From the NCBI GenBank assembly GCA_900549855.1, contig URPS01000020.1, positions 1 through 39,073 of the forward strand: a DNA stretch of 39,073 nucleotides, given 5' to 3'. The DNA is from an uncultured bacterium. GTDB lineage: Bacteria; Cyanobacteriota; Vampirovibrionia; Gastranaerophilales; Gastranaerophilaceae. A program made the translations under genes and the position numbers. Shown piece by piece: positions 17,315 to 25,664 of the stretch. How positions within the stretch are numbered: the stretch's first letter is position 1; each line of letters starts with the position of its first letter. The notes beneath the pieces were generated by a model. It was not told where the DNA came from. It did not search any database and saw nothing but the letters and a program-made list of their open reading frames with translations.

Positions 17315-18193
17315 ATGACTATTAATTATCAATTTCCCAATAAGGCTGAAAATTCATATCAAAGTTTTTCTAAATTAATTGCTATGTATGATTATTTGAT
17401 TGGATTATTGGTTGAAGATGTTATTATCGATTTTTCTAATACAACATATTTGGAAGCTAATTTATCTGCATTAATGGGTGCAATATTTGATGCTACAGAT
17501 GTTTTTGTATCGATAGATTTTGCAAATTTTAAACCTCAAGTTCAGAAAATATTGCAAAAAAATGATTTTTTAAGCAATTATGGATACCCTAAATTAGATG
17601 ATTATTATTCAACAACTATTAAATATAAGAAATTTAAAGCAACTGATAATCAGTCATTTTATCAATATATAAATGATGAATTATTAACAAAACATGACTT
17701 TCCTAAAATGTCAGAAAGTTTTAGAAAAGATTTTGTCAAAAGTTTATTGGAAATTTTTGTTAATGCTAAAATCCATGCTGATTGTGATTATGTTTATACT
17801 TGTGGACAGTATTTTCCTAATAAAAAAGACTTATATTTTACAATAGTAAATACTGGAACTACAATTAAACAAAATGTGTGCAATTACTTTAATAGAAATG
17901 ATATAAGTGCAATACGAGCAATACAATGGGCAGTAAAAAAAGATACTACCACAAAACAAGGTATATCAGGTGGACTAGGTTTTGAAACCGTAAGAAGATT
18001 TATAAGCCAAAATAAAGGAACATTGCAGGTAATATCAGATAATGGTTATTGGTATGAAAATGTTTATGATAAAATTAATGTGAAAGAATTTGATAATTCA
18101 TTCCTTGGAACTATTGTCAATTTGAAAATCAAAATGGATGACACTCAAGATTATATGACAGAGGATGAACAAATTGACGAGCTATTTTTATAG
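17315..18193 (+). CDS. GHKL (histidine-kinase-like) ATPase with STAS-like N-terminus
   Basis: A 292-residue soluble protein. Residues about 15-95 look STAS-like (EDVIIDFSNTTYLEANLSALMG). Residues about 130-275 form a GHKL ATP-binding domain: N box LLEIFVNAKIHAD (Glu146, Asn150), G1-like IVNTGTTI (177-184), G2 GISGGLGF (216-223) and final strand GTIVNLKI. The usual G1 aspartate that contacts adenine is replaced by Asn179. No phospho-accepting histidine domain or membrane segment is present, so it is not an ordinary sensor kinase; it more resembles anti-sigma-type or regulatory GHKL proteins. It opens a three-gene operon with a STAS-like protein (8-bp gap) and a PIN nuclease. First gene inside attL. 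Function unknown; regulation of the PIN protein is inferred. Confidence 0.85.
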   Translation: MTINYQFPNKAENSYQSFSKLIAMYDYLIGLLVEDVIIDFSNTTYLEANLSALMGAIFDATDVFVSIDFANFKPQVQKILQKNDFLSNYGYPKLDDYYSTTIKYKKFKATDNQSFYQYINDELLTKHDFPKMSESFRKDFVKSLLEIFVNAKIHADCDYVYTCGQYFPNKKDLYFTIVNTGTTIKQNVCNYFNRNDISAIRAIQWAVKKDTTTKQGISGGLGFETVRRFISQNKGTLQVISDNGYWYENVYDKINVKEFDNSFLGTIVNLKIKMDDTQDYMTEDEQIDELFL

Positions 18194-18201
18194 GAGAAAA
18201 A

Positions 18202-18570
18202 ATGTCAAACAATGAGATAAAAATTAATATTTATAATGAAGTTGGTGGAAGTGCTGCGGTGTCAGATACTGACGGACAAAAAGTTTTTGAGAAGATAAAT
18301 AAAGCACTAAAAGCCGGAAATTCCGTTTTATTAGATTTTGTAAATATTGACATGGTTATTTCTGCTTTTTTAAATACAGCAGTAGGTCAATTATATAAAG
18401 AAAATTATAGTGTTGAATTTTTGCGTAGCAATGTTAAAACAACAAATATGAAAAAAGATGATTGGGATATCCTTGCAACTGTTTTAAAGAGAGCTAAAGA
18501 ATATTATCAAAATCCTGAATATAGAGAAAAGTTAGATGAAGCATTAAAAGAGGAATTAGACAATGGTTAG
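18202..18570 (+). CDS. STAS-like DUF4325 protein
   Basis: This 122-residue protein matches the DUF4325 pattern: VLLDFVNIDMVISAFLNTAVGQLY (about 42-65) is the hallmark strand-helix that in STAS proteins carries the partner-binding site. The C-terminal tail (90-122) is a charged helix. GHKL kinase/STAS antagonist pairs are known from SpoIIAB/SpoIIAA anti-sigma switches; the same logic here is an inference. A conserved serine or threonine for phosphorylation is possible at Ser54 (VISAFL), but this is not certain. An AGGAG site precedes the ATG, and its last eight bases overlap the PIN gene. Confidence 0.85.
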   Translation: MSNNEIKINIYNEVGGSAAVSDTDGQKVFEKINKALKAGNSVLLDFVNIDMVISAFLNTAVGQLYKENYSVEFLRSNVKTTNMKKDDWDILATVLKRAKEYYQNPEYREKLDEALKEELDNG

Positions 18571-19111
18571 TGTTTATGATTTAAAAACATATAAACCAAA
18601 ATCTACTGATAAATTTCTCTTTGATACAAATATTTTAGTCTTTTTATACAATAGTTTAAATCCTGATTTAAATGAAACCAAATCAGAAGTTTATAGTAAT
18701 TTTATGGCTGAAATAGTGAAGTCTGGAGCTACTATATATTTAACATCATTAAATTTAGCAGAATTTGTTAATGTCCTTATTTCGAGAGAATACAATATAA
18801 AAAAGCAAGGTAAAGATGACAGTTACCAAAAGAAAAGAGATTTTAGAAATTCTGATGACTATACATATGCCATAGAGCAAATAAAGCCTATCATAAGACG
18901 CATGTTAAGTACTTTTACAAAATTAAGTGATAATTTTGAAGAATTGGCTATTGAAAATTTAACTAATGATATTAAGATAGATTTTAACGATGAGTATTTT
19001 AATTATCTATGTAATTACAATGATATAAAAATAATTACTGATGATGTAGACTATTTTTTGTTAAATTCGCCTTTAGAAGTTATTACTGCTAATAAAAAAA
19101 TGTTAATTTAG
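18563..19111 (+). CDS. PIN-domain nuclease
   Basis: A 182-residue protein with the PIN metal-site acids in order: KFLFDTNILVFLYN (Asp21), TSLNLAEFVNVL (Glu67), the helix IDFNDEYFNYLC (Asp140/143) and IKIITDDVDYF (Asp160/161). PIN proteins are Mg/Mn-dependent ribonucleases, often VapC-type toxins. This one is longer than VapC (about 130 residues) and has an insertion at about 80-130. There is no VapB-like antitoxin next to it; the upstream neighbours are a STAS-like and a GHKL protein, overlapping by eight bases. It is probably the effector of the three-gene cassette. Its end overlaps the convergent integrase by nine bases. Confidence 0.85.
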   Translation: MVSVYDLKTYKPKSTDKFLFDTNILVFLYNSLNPDLNETKSEVYSNFMAEIVKSGATIYLTSLNLAEFVNVLISREYNIKKQGKDDSYQKKRDFRNSDDYTYAIEQIKPIIRRMLSTFTKLSDNFEELAIENLTNDIKIDFNDEYFNYLCNYNDIKIITDDVDYFLLNSPLEVITANKKMLI

Positions 19112-20371
19112 TATAACCTGTTTTTGTTTGTTTTGATTTAGTAAAATATTTTCAAGTTTATCACTGGCTTTTTTGTCTGCCTCATGTAGTATATGTGTAT
19201 ATATGTTTGTTGTTGTACTTATATTTGCGTGTCCTAGTCTTTTACTGACAGTTGCACAATCCAGACCGCTTAATATCAGCATACTTGCTTGTGAATGTCT
19301 GAAAGCGTGAGGATTTATATGTGGTAATAACGGCAATTTGTTTGTTTTAGGTCTGTCTTTGTTCTCTTTTTCAATAATATTGTTATATTTCGTTCTAAAA
19401 CTTGAACAATAATCGGTTAATGTATCAGGGTGCATCGGTTTACCGTTTTCTTGAACAAGTATAAACCCTGTATCAGTCCAAGCCGTACCGAGTGCAAGTC
19501 TTTTTGTATTATATTCTTTTTTGTATACTCTTAATAGTTCCATAACCTTTGCCGGAACGCTAATACTTCTTTTTGATTGTTCGGTTTTAGGTGTATCTTG
19601 ATATATCCCCCTGTCTTTTGAATATAAAGAAGTACGCTTAATATTTATCAGATTATTTTTAAAATCTATATCGCTCCATTGTAAACCCATAATTTCACCC
19701 CTGCGACAACCTGTAAATATAAGCAAATTCAATGCAACTTGCTTTTTTAAAGGTTCTTGCAAAGAATAAAATAAAATGCGTTCAATATCTTCTATTTCAA
19801 TATAATTTGCCTCTTTTCGTTCATTCTTTGGTGGTGTGGCTTTAGAGGCTGCATTATAAGGCACAAGCAATTCTTTTTCTGCCTCTGCAAGTATAGTTCT
19901 TATAAGTCTATGATGTTCTATAATTGTTTTACTGCTTAATTTACCGCCAGTTGCTTTGTTTATACCGTCTTTTGATAATTGGTCATAGAAAGCGTTTAAA
20001 TGTTGAGGTTTTAAATCGCATAACTTATAATGTCCGATTGCTGGTTTTATTCGTTCCAATAGTTCTTTGTATCGTACTATTGTTCTATGTTTTACCCCAA
20101 TGCGTTCTTTTAAATCAATAACATAATTTGCATATCGTTCAAAAGTTTGCTTGTTATCGGCAACAAAACCTTTTTTACATTCATTTTCAAAAAGTGTAGC
20201 TGCTTTTTGCAATTCTGCTTGTATTTTCTTTTCGCTCCACTTTTCATCAAAGAAAAATGTCATTGTATAAGGTTTTAACTGCTTGCCGTTTGTATCTCTG
20301 CCTTTGTGAACTCTGATACAGTATGAGATAATTTTACCGTCTTTGTTTTTTCTTGGTTGAATGTTTGCCAT
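19103..20371 (-). CDS. int: Tyrosine integrase
   Basis: A 422-residue site-specific recombinase of the Tn916/ICEBs1 phage-integrase type. Residues 1-65 form an arm-DNA-binding domain (KDGKIISYCIRVHKGRDTNGK), 73-175 the SAM-like core-binding domain and 190-400 the catalytic domain. Catalytic residues are all visible: Arg223 (GCRRGE), His355 and Arg358 (HAFRHS), His381 (LGHANIS) and Tyr391 (NIYTH). AAGGAG precedes the ATG. The start lies inside the end of the repressor gene (38-bp overlap), so repressor and integrase are co-transcribed. It is unusual that the integrase is not next to an att site: three cargo genes separate it from attL. It should act on the tRNA-fMet site. Confidence 0.96.
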   Translation of the reverse strand: MANIQPRKNKDGKIISYCIRVHKGRDTNGKQLKPYTMTFFFDEKWSEKKIQAELQKAATLFENECKKGFVADNKQTFERYANYVIDLKERIGVKHRTIVRYKELLERIKPAIGHYKLCDLKPQHLNAFYDQLSKDGINKATGGKLSSKTIIEHHRLIRTILAEAEKELLVPYNAASKATPPKNERKEANYIEIEDIERILFYSLQEPLKKQVALNLLIFTGCRRGEIMGLQWSDIDFKNNLINIKRTSLYSKDRGIYQDTPKTEQSKRSISVPAKVMELLRVYKKEYNTKRLALGTAWTDTGFILVQENGKPMHPDTLTDYCSSFRTKYNNIIEKENKDRPKTNKLPLLPHINPHAFRHSQASMLILSGLDCATVSKRLGHANISTTTNIYTHILHEADKKASDKLENILLNQNKQKQVILN

Positions 20372-20999
20372 TTTCGTTACTCCTTTTTGGTATATGTTGT
20401 TCTTTTATGTCTTTGAGCATATTTATAAAATCATGTTGTATTCTAAATAGCATAAATTCAGCCTCTTTATCGTCATTATACGGATTTTCTTCATAATATT
20501 TAATTTCATTTTCTTCTATACCAATAACATCGAAATACTTTGATGTGTCATAGGTGTTATATTCTAAATATTCAACAATTTTTGCTAATAAAACAACGAA
20601 AGCCCCATTTTTATATGTCAACATTTCGTTTAAAATTTTTATAGGGATATTTTTAGAGTTTGGATTATACATTTCAGAAACTTTTACAATGTCTGATATA
20701 AGTTTAATTGTTTTATCGGTAAGTCCTAAATCTGTACCTAATTTAAAATTTTCATTTTTTATGCTTGCTTTTTCATTTATTAAGTAATCAGCAGGGATAT
20801 TAAAAAATTTGCTATATTGTTGTAATTCTGTATAAGAAGGGAATTTTTTACCATTTTCTAAATTAGAAATTTGAGTTTTAGAGATTTTTAATGCTTTTGC
20901 AAGCATATCCTGCGTATAATCTCTTTCAATACTACTTTTACTCTCTCTCAATGCCTTAAAACGACTACATAGTTTAAAATTTTTATTTTTCTTTTGCAT
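20334..20999 (-). CDS. XRE-family (Cro/CI-like) repressor of the element
   Basis: A 221-residue protein with an N-terminal helix-turn-helix at about residues 27-75 (TQDMLAKALKISKTQISNLENGKKFPSYTELQQYSKFFNIPADYL). The C-terminal region is helical and contains no LexA/CI-type serine-lysine protease motif that I can see, so induction would have to be by an antirepressor partner, as for SaPI Stl, not by RecA. It is divergent from the excisionase gene across a 164-bp region full of inverted repeats and upstream of the integrase. This is the expected place for the master repressor. It ends inside the integrase gene. Confidence 0.9.
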   Translation of the reverse strand: MQKKNKNFKLCSRFKALRESKSSIERDYTQDMLAKALKISKTQISNLENGKKFPSYTELQQYSKFFNIPADYLINEKASIKNENFKLGTDLGLTDKTIKLISDIVKVSEMYNPNSKNIPIKILNEMLTYKNGAFVVLLAKIVEYLEYNTYDTSKYFDVIGIEENEIKYYEENPYNDDKEAEFMLFRIQHDFINMLKDIKEQHIPKRSNENGKHSTKKKQRR

Positions 21000-21011
21000 T
21001 TTATATACCTT

Positions 21012-21133
21012 ATTTGTTACTAAATCAGGAATTTTATATAATAAATTCCTGATATGTTATCATATATAACATAAATTGCTCTAATTTCAAGTGTTTTACA
21101 GTAATATAAAATAGAATTTGTTACATTTAGTAA
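21012..21133. promoter_or_regulatory. Operator/promoter region of the repressor-excisionase switch
   Basis: Three inverted-repeat pairs are seen. ATCAGGAATTT (21024-21034) with AAATTCCTGAT (21043-21053) is a perfect 11-bp arm with an 8-base spacer. TATGTTAT (21053-21060) pairs with ATAACATA (21066-21073). TTACTAAAT (21017-21025) and ATTTAGTAA (21125-21133) frame the whole region, with TTTGTTA in front of each. Such palindromes between divergent repressor and early genes are typical operators. Confidence 0.7.
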
Positions 21134-21163
21134 TTTTCAATAACAAAAACAAAAGGAGGAAAA

Positions 21164-21364
21164 ATGTTGGAAAATCTAAAAACACCCAAAATGGCAACTG
21201 TAAATGAGGTAGCAGAAATAACAGGGCTTGCAAGACATTATGTAAGGCAATTAGCCTTGCAAAATAAAGTAAGCCATGTAAGAGCAGGAAAAAAGATTTT
21301 AATTAATGTTGAAAAATTAATAGAATTTCTTAATGCCGGTGAAAGCGTGCAACAGGAACGATAA
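21164..21364 (+). CDS. xis: Excisionase/AlpA-like small HTH protein
   Basis: A 66-residue protein with a MerR/excisionase-type helix-turn-helix: TVNEVAEITGLARHYVRQLALQNKVSHVRAG, then the wing KKILINVEKLIEFL. This is the pattern of excisionase-family DNA-binding domains that direct an integrase to excise or activate early genes. A very strong AAAGGAGG site precedes the ATG. It is the first gene rightward from the switch region, followed by the primase-helicase 28 bases later, consistent with a role in excision and induction. Confidence 0.85.
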   Translation: MLENLKTPKMATVNEVAEITGLARHYVRQLALQNKVSHVRAGKKILINVEKLIEFLNAGESVQQER

Positions 21365-21392
21365 CCATACAAAACAAAAATTGAGGCATATT

Positions 21393-23447
21393 ATGATAAT
21401 ACAAAATTTTACAAGAAATGACTTTATAAAAAGCGGTATATCGGATTTAACCTTAAATGAATATATAAATAATGGGTATTTATTAGAAACTCCTGATTGT
21501 TGGCAATTAAAATATCCTGAATTATACAAAAATAAGCCTACTGATTATTACAATATGAGGCTAAAAAATCCTACTGAAAATAAAAAATATATAAAACCAA
21601 AAGAATTGTGTTCAAGATTATTTAGACCGCTTGCATTAAGTCCAAATATCATAAGTAATAGGAATGAATATATAATTATTACAGAGGGGGAAAAGAAAGC
21701 AATAAAAGCCGTTCAAGAGGGTTTTAATTGCCTTGCTCTTTCAGGTGTGTGGGCTTGGAAAAGGACACCTAAAGACGATGAAACTGAAATTAATGCAGAT
21801 ATTATACCTGATATAGTAAATTTGGATTTAAAAAATAAAACGATTTATTTATGTTACGACAATGACATGTGGTCTAAACCTCAAGTAAAACAAGCATTAT
21901 ATCATTTTTCTGCATATTTAATTGCAGAAAAGCAAGCAATAGTAAAAATAATAAAATTGCCTGAAATTGATGATAAAATTGGGCTTGACGATTATTTAAT
22001 AAAATATGATAAAAATAATTTCCAAGAATTATTAAATAATGCAAAAACACTTGATTTGAGTGTAATTCAGAATATATTATCAGATAAAATTGATAGTAAT
22101 GAAAATTTTCCTATTGATATTTTTCCTGCAAATATAAAAAATATCATAATTGATTTACATAAAAGACTTGACGCCCCTTTAGAGTATATTGCATGTGTAT
22201 TTTTAGTAACTGTGAGTATGTTAATGGATTATAGATTTTATATAAATGCAAATCCGGCAAGTAATTTTATAGAATACCCTATTTTATGGCTTGCATTAGT
22301 TGGTAAACCCTCTCAAAAAAAGACACCATGCCTGAAAATTGGCAAAAAAATTTTAGATAATTTTGAGGCTATATTACTTGAAAAATATGAAATAAAATTA
22401 GAACAGTATAAAAAAGATTATATTCAATATAAAGCAGAATTAGAGGCATATAAACAGTTTATAAAGCAGGGGAAGAATGCAGAAATACCAAAAGAGCCAA
22501 GAAAACCTTTAAAACCTCGTATTACAACACAAAATGCAACAGTAGAGGCTTTATGCATGGCTATTAATTCAAATAAAGATATTATGCTGGGAATTGGAAT
22601 TTTTACTGACGAATTAGCACATTTATTTAAAAGTTTTAATCAATATAAAGGTGGTGGCGGAAATGATAAAGAGTATTTTTTACAGGCATGGTGCAAAGAT
22701 AGACAAAACATAATAAGAAAAGGTACTGATGAAGATTTTATAGTAGAGGCAAGTCATAATATTATTGGGGGTATTCAGCCAAAAGTTCTTGATGAAACAT
22801 TATTTAAAAAAGGCATAGAGAGTACAGACGGAATGCTTGAACGCTGGTTATTTTGTTGTACTGGTTATGAAGAAACAGGAATATTACCGGATTTTAAAGA
22901 AAAATATGATATTTCAGTATTAAAAAATTGTTGTGAAAAAATTTTTAAATACAAAATTAATAACACTCCTAAAGGGTATAAGTTTGATGACAACGCACTT
23001 ATTCAATTCAAAACATTTTTTAAAGAAATCTCTGATTTAAAAAAATCTAATAGTATTTCTAATTTAATAGCAAGTTATATGTCAAAACAAATAAGTTATG
23101 TAGCAAGATTTTCATTAGTTTTACATTGTATAGAAAATATAGAAAAAGATGAAATTTCTATAAATACACTTAATAATGCAATAGAATTAAGCAAGTATTT
23201 TATTTATTGTTTTCATAAACTTTTAAATGAAAGAATTACTATAAATCCTCTTGAAGATTACACTTTAAATCTTTTAAGAATAAAAAATATAAAAACTATT
23301 TCCCCTACGGAATTATACAAGAAAAATATAAGTTGTTTCAGAACTCTTGAAATGGCAAAAATTGCACTTGAAAATCTTGCAAGTAAAGGCTATGGGAGGA
23401 TTTGTAAAAGCGGTACTAGGGGGTATAAATTCATATTTTATGGATAA
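21393..23447 (+). CDS. Element primase-helicase (DUF3854 TOPRIM plus DUF3987)
   Basis: The start is placed at 21393 (684 residues) because a GAGG site lies just upstream; a longer frame from 21333 overlaps the excisionase and looks unrelated. Residues about 1-205 form a TOPRIM-like domain: ITEGEKKAIKA (Glu98), LALSGVWAW and IYLCYDND (Asp156, Asp158). Residues about 235-600 match DUF3987, with a Walker-A-like VGKPSQKKTP at 303-312, a Lys/Glu-rich coiled insert (about 325-385) and GIFTDELAHLF as a candidate Walker B. Such proteins are replication initiators of plasmids, prophages and satellites. The C-terminal 80 residues may bind DNA. It should drive autonomous replication after excision. Confidence 0.88.
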   Translation: MIIQNFTRNDFIKSGISDLTLNEYINNGYLLETPDCWQLKYPELYKNKPTDYYNMRLKNPTENKKYIKPKELCSRLFRPLALSPNIISNRNEYIIITEGEKKAIKAVQEGFNCLALSGVWAWKRTPKDDETEINADIIPDIVNLDLKNKTIYLCYDNDMWSKPQVKQALYHFSAYLIAEKQAIVKIIKLPEIDDKIGLDDYLIKYDKNNFQELLNNAKTLDLSVIQNILSDKIDSNENFPIDIFPANIKNIIIDLHKRLDAPLEYIACVFLVTVSMLMDYRFYINANPASNFIEYPILWLALVGKPSQKKTPCLKIGKKILDNFEAILLEKYEIKLEQYKKDYIQYKAELEAYKQFIKQGKNAEIPKEPRKPLKPRITTQNATVEALCMAINSNKDIMLGIGIFTDELAHLFKSFNQYKGGGGNDKEYFLQAWCKDRQNIIRKGTDEDFIVEASHNIIGGIQPKVLDETLFKKGIESTDGMLERWLFCCTGYEETGILPDFKEKYDISVLKNCCEKIFKYKINNTPKGYKFDDNALIQFKTFFKEISDLKKSNSISNLIASYMSKQISYVARFSLVLHCIENIEKDEISINTLNNAIELSKYFIYCFHKLLNERITINPLEDYTLNLLRIKNIKTISPTELYKKNISCFRTLEMAKIALENLASKGYGRICKSGTRGYKFIFYG

Positions 23448-23554
23448 ATATACCTTTTATACATTTTAAGGCTAAACATCACTAGTAACACACAAATTAT
23501 AAAAATGCACATTAAAGACTGATAATACCTTATATACCTTTAGGAAACTTAAAA

Positions 23555-23866
23555 ATGATTACTGATATTTTAAATAAATTTGATGAAATAATAAAAAATA
23601 CATCCACTATAAACCGCAAAAATAATAATTTTAATTCTGAAAATTATATTGTCATTAGCCATTATGAAATTGACGCTATAAAACGGCTTTTAATAGTTGG
23701 AAATAATAAATATAATATTCCAGTATTCTTTAACATAAATAATGCTCTTGCAGGGGATTATAAAACTTTAGATTATATATTTACTTATTTTGGGTTTAAT
23801 ATAAGTAATTATCTTAAAAAAGAGTATAAAAGCAGTAATAATACTAATAATAATACTCTTTTATAA
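23555..23866 (+). CDS. Small hypothetical protein of the element
   Basis: A 103-residue protein rich in Asn, Ile and Lys with no recognised domain. A region around ISHYEIDAIKRLLIVGNNKYNIPVFFNI may be a small alpha/beta fold. The tail is Asn/Thr-rich. It lies between the primase and the terminase-like gene in the same direction, with a GGA sequence before the start, and probably belongs to the replication operon. Confidence 0.6.
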   Translation: MITDILNKFDEIIKNTSTINRKNNNFNSENYIVISHYEIDAIKRLLIVGNNKYNIPVFFNINNALAGDYKTLDYIFTYFGFNISNYLKKEYKSSNNTNNNTLL

Positions 23867-23934
23867 AAGACTGTCTATATAAGGATAAAAGGCACAAAAG
23901 ATACAAAAAGTATAAAAATGGAGGGAAAAATAAA

Positions 23935-24336
23935 ATGCCAAAATCAGACGGTTATAAAAATCTAATTCCGGCTAATAAACGAAGCAAGGACGAAGTTAGG
24001 AAGTTAGGACAAAAAGGCGGAATAAAATCAGGGGAGGTGCGAAGAATGCGTAAGACTTTAAAAGAACAATTATTACTATTACTTTCGGAAAAAGATGTGC
24101 AGGAAAATATTTGTTTATCACTTATTGATAAGGCTTTAGAGGGTGATACAAAAGCATTCCAAATAATAAGAGACACAATCGGTGAAAAGCCAATAGAAAA
24201 TTTATGCATATCAAGTGTCAATGTGAATTTACAAAAATCTTATGACGAAGTAAAAGCACTAATTGAAGTTGAAAGACAAAAATTGATTGAAGCGAACAGG
24301 CATGAAATACCTCTAATTGAATATAGTGAGAATTAA
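23935..24336 (+). CDS. Terminase-small-subunit-like DNA-binding protein
   Basis: A 133-residue basic protein. The N-terminus LGQKGGIKSGEVRRMRKTLKEQL and the middle LIDKALEGDTKAFQIIRDTIGEKP resemble small phage terminase-type or KGG-motif proteins seen at the start of packaging modules in low-GC phages and PICIs. This likeness is from memory and moderate. TerS proteins bind the pac or cos site; a satellite copy redirects helper-phage packaging to satellite DNA. No large terminase follows. GGAGGGAAAA precedes the ATG. A C-rich tract comes directly after the stop (24337-24355), in otherwise very AT-rich DNA. Confidence 0.55.
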   Translation: MPKSDGYKNLIPANKRSKDEVRKLGQKGGIKSGEVRRMRKTLKEQLLLLLSEKDVQENICLSLIDKALEGDTKAFQIIRDTIGEKPIENLCISSVNVNLQKSYDEVKALIEVERQKLIEANRHEIPLIEYSEN

Positions 24337-24400
24337 CCCCTCCCCCTACCCCCTAAAAAATAGAGAAATCAAGCCTCGATATACGGATAGTACCCCTAGA
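24337..24400. other. C-rich tract after the terS-like gene, candidate packaging site
   Basis: The 78-bp gap between convergent genes begins with three C-runs (CCCCTCCCCCTACCCCCT, 24337-24354) then A-rich sequence and a second CCCC at 24393-24396. Pac and cos sites often lie beside terS. Nothing else in the element has this composition. No direct evidence of cleavage. Confidence 0.25.
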
Positions 24401-24414
24401 AAAATTTTTGGATT

Positions 24415-25650
24415 TTACACAATTTGCATGCCCGTATTATCGTAGTTGTAATTATATTCTAGCCACACATACATTTGATTTTTGCAAATTAACCATTCTT
24501 GAGAACTAGTATTTATAAATTCTTCTATAAGATTTTCAAGCCATTTCTTAAACTTACTTTCAGTTACCATTCTATTACTAGTACAAAATGACTTAACTTG
24601 AGCAATAGGTATTTTCTTTATACTATGTTTTTCTTGATATTGTCTTACAAAAGATACTATTTCCTGATATATGATAAAATTATCTTTTATACCCATTACT
24701 ATCCGCTTTTCTGGCAAAACAATTTCTGATATTTTTTGAGCAAACCATGAAGGAGCAGGAGGACGATTTGATGAATATTGTGTTATTAATAACTTGTATA
24801 ACTTGTCATAATCATATATTTCCCCATTTTCATCAGTAAAAATTTCTTGATAGGCTTTTATATAGCCGTTTGATAAACTTGGATACAACTCTTTTACAGC
24901 ATTTATAAATTTTTCTAATTTAGTTACTGGCATGCTGTCAATTTTAATAGGCTCTATATGCTCATGTGTTTTATTATTTTCTTTTTGTAAATATGTTTCA
25001 ACAGGTTTTTCTATTGATTTATCATGGATATTAATATCAAAAAAACTTATTGCCTGTTCAAATTCTTTATGTGAAAATTCTGGCATAAAAGCTTGTTCTA
25101 ATATACTTAATAAAAAATCTTTTGTTATCTTTTCTTTTATTTTATTAACATTATGATTAAATTGGTTCGTAGTGTATATAAATTCTTTAATTTTCTCTTT
25201 ATTAAAATTAGCCTTACTAAATAATTCTACAAATTTTATTCCATCGGGATGATTTTGGATAAATTCTATTTCTATTTTTATTTGTTCAGTATCACTTTTA
25301 TTATAGTCATAACAAATTATATAAATTTTATCTGATATTAATATCCCAATGTCATTATGTAGCAATTTTAGGTAACTTAATAATTGTTTTTCCCCGCAAT
25401 ATGATATATTATGCTTTTTTAATTCCACTATAAATAAATCATTATCATTATTACGAATTATAATATCTGTTATAATTCTTTCTGATGAACCTATTTGCAT
25501 ACTTCTAAAACTGTCTATATCGCCATTTAAACGGCTATATCCAAGCAATTCTGCAAATATATTTTCCCACAGACATTGTATTTTCTTTTCCGATGAATTT
25601 ATATGCAAATTGCAACATTCAACTATTTTATTCCATATTTTGTCATACAT
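24415..25650 (-). CDS. PD-(D/E)XK nuclease with HsdR-N-like domain
   Basis: A 411-residue protein. The N-terminal 150 residues match the type I restriction HsdR N-terminal/PD-(D/E)XK pattern: Glu30 in the first helix (LWENIFAELLGY), Asp62 (IITDIII), Glu76-x-Lys78 (LFIVELKKH) and the downstream motif EKQLLSYLKLLHNDIGILIS with the helper Gln89. No helicase or methylase domain is present. The C-terminal half (about 230-411) is helical with no recognised family, perhaps DNA binding (APSWFAQKISEI, IAQVKSFCTSNRMV). It is the last gene of a minus-strand operon with a TRL-like and an ankyrin gene. As a lone nuclease in a mobile element it is a likely anti-phage or interference protein; a replication role is also possible. 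Confidence 0.8.
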   Translation of the reverse strand: MYDKIWNKIVECCNLHINSSEKKIQCLWENIFAELLGYSRLNGDIDSFRSMQIGSSERIITDIIIRNNDNDLFIVELKKHNISYCGEKQLLSYLKLLHNDIGILISDKIYIICYDYNKSDTEQIKIEIEFIQNHPDGIKFVELFSKANFNKEKIKEFIYTTNQFNHNVNKIKEKITKDFLLSILEQAFMPEFSHKEFEQAISFFDINIHDKSIEKPVETYLQKENNKTHEHIEPIKIDSMPVTKLEKFINAVKELYPSLSNGYIKAYQEIFTDENGEIYDYDKLYKLLITQYSSNRPPAPSWFAQKISEIVLPEKRIVMGIKDNFIIYQEIVSFVRQYQEKHSIKKIPIAQVKSFCTSNRMVTESKFKKWLENLIEEFINTSSQEWLICKNQMYVWLEYNYNYDNTGMQIV

Positions 25651-25664
25651 AAAATTTTCCCATA

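Noticed and set aside
18563..19111. VapBC toxin-antitoxin module
   Set aside because: The PIN protein is too long for a typical VapC and no VapB-like DNA-binding antitoxin is adjacent; the neighbours are STAS-like and GHKL proteins.
21333..21392. Longer start of the primase-helicase
   Set aside because: The extra 20 residues overlap xis and lack a ribosome-binding site; the ATG at 21393 follows a GAGG site.
24415..25650. Complete type I restriction system
   Set aside because: Only an HsdR-N-like nuclease domain is present; no helicase, specificity or methylase genes lie in the window.
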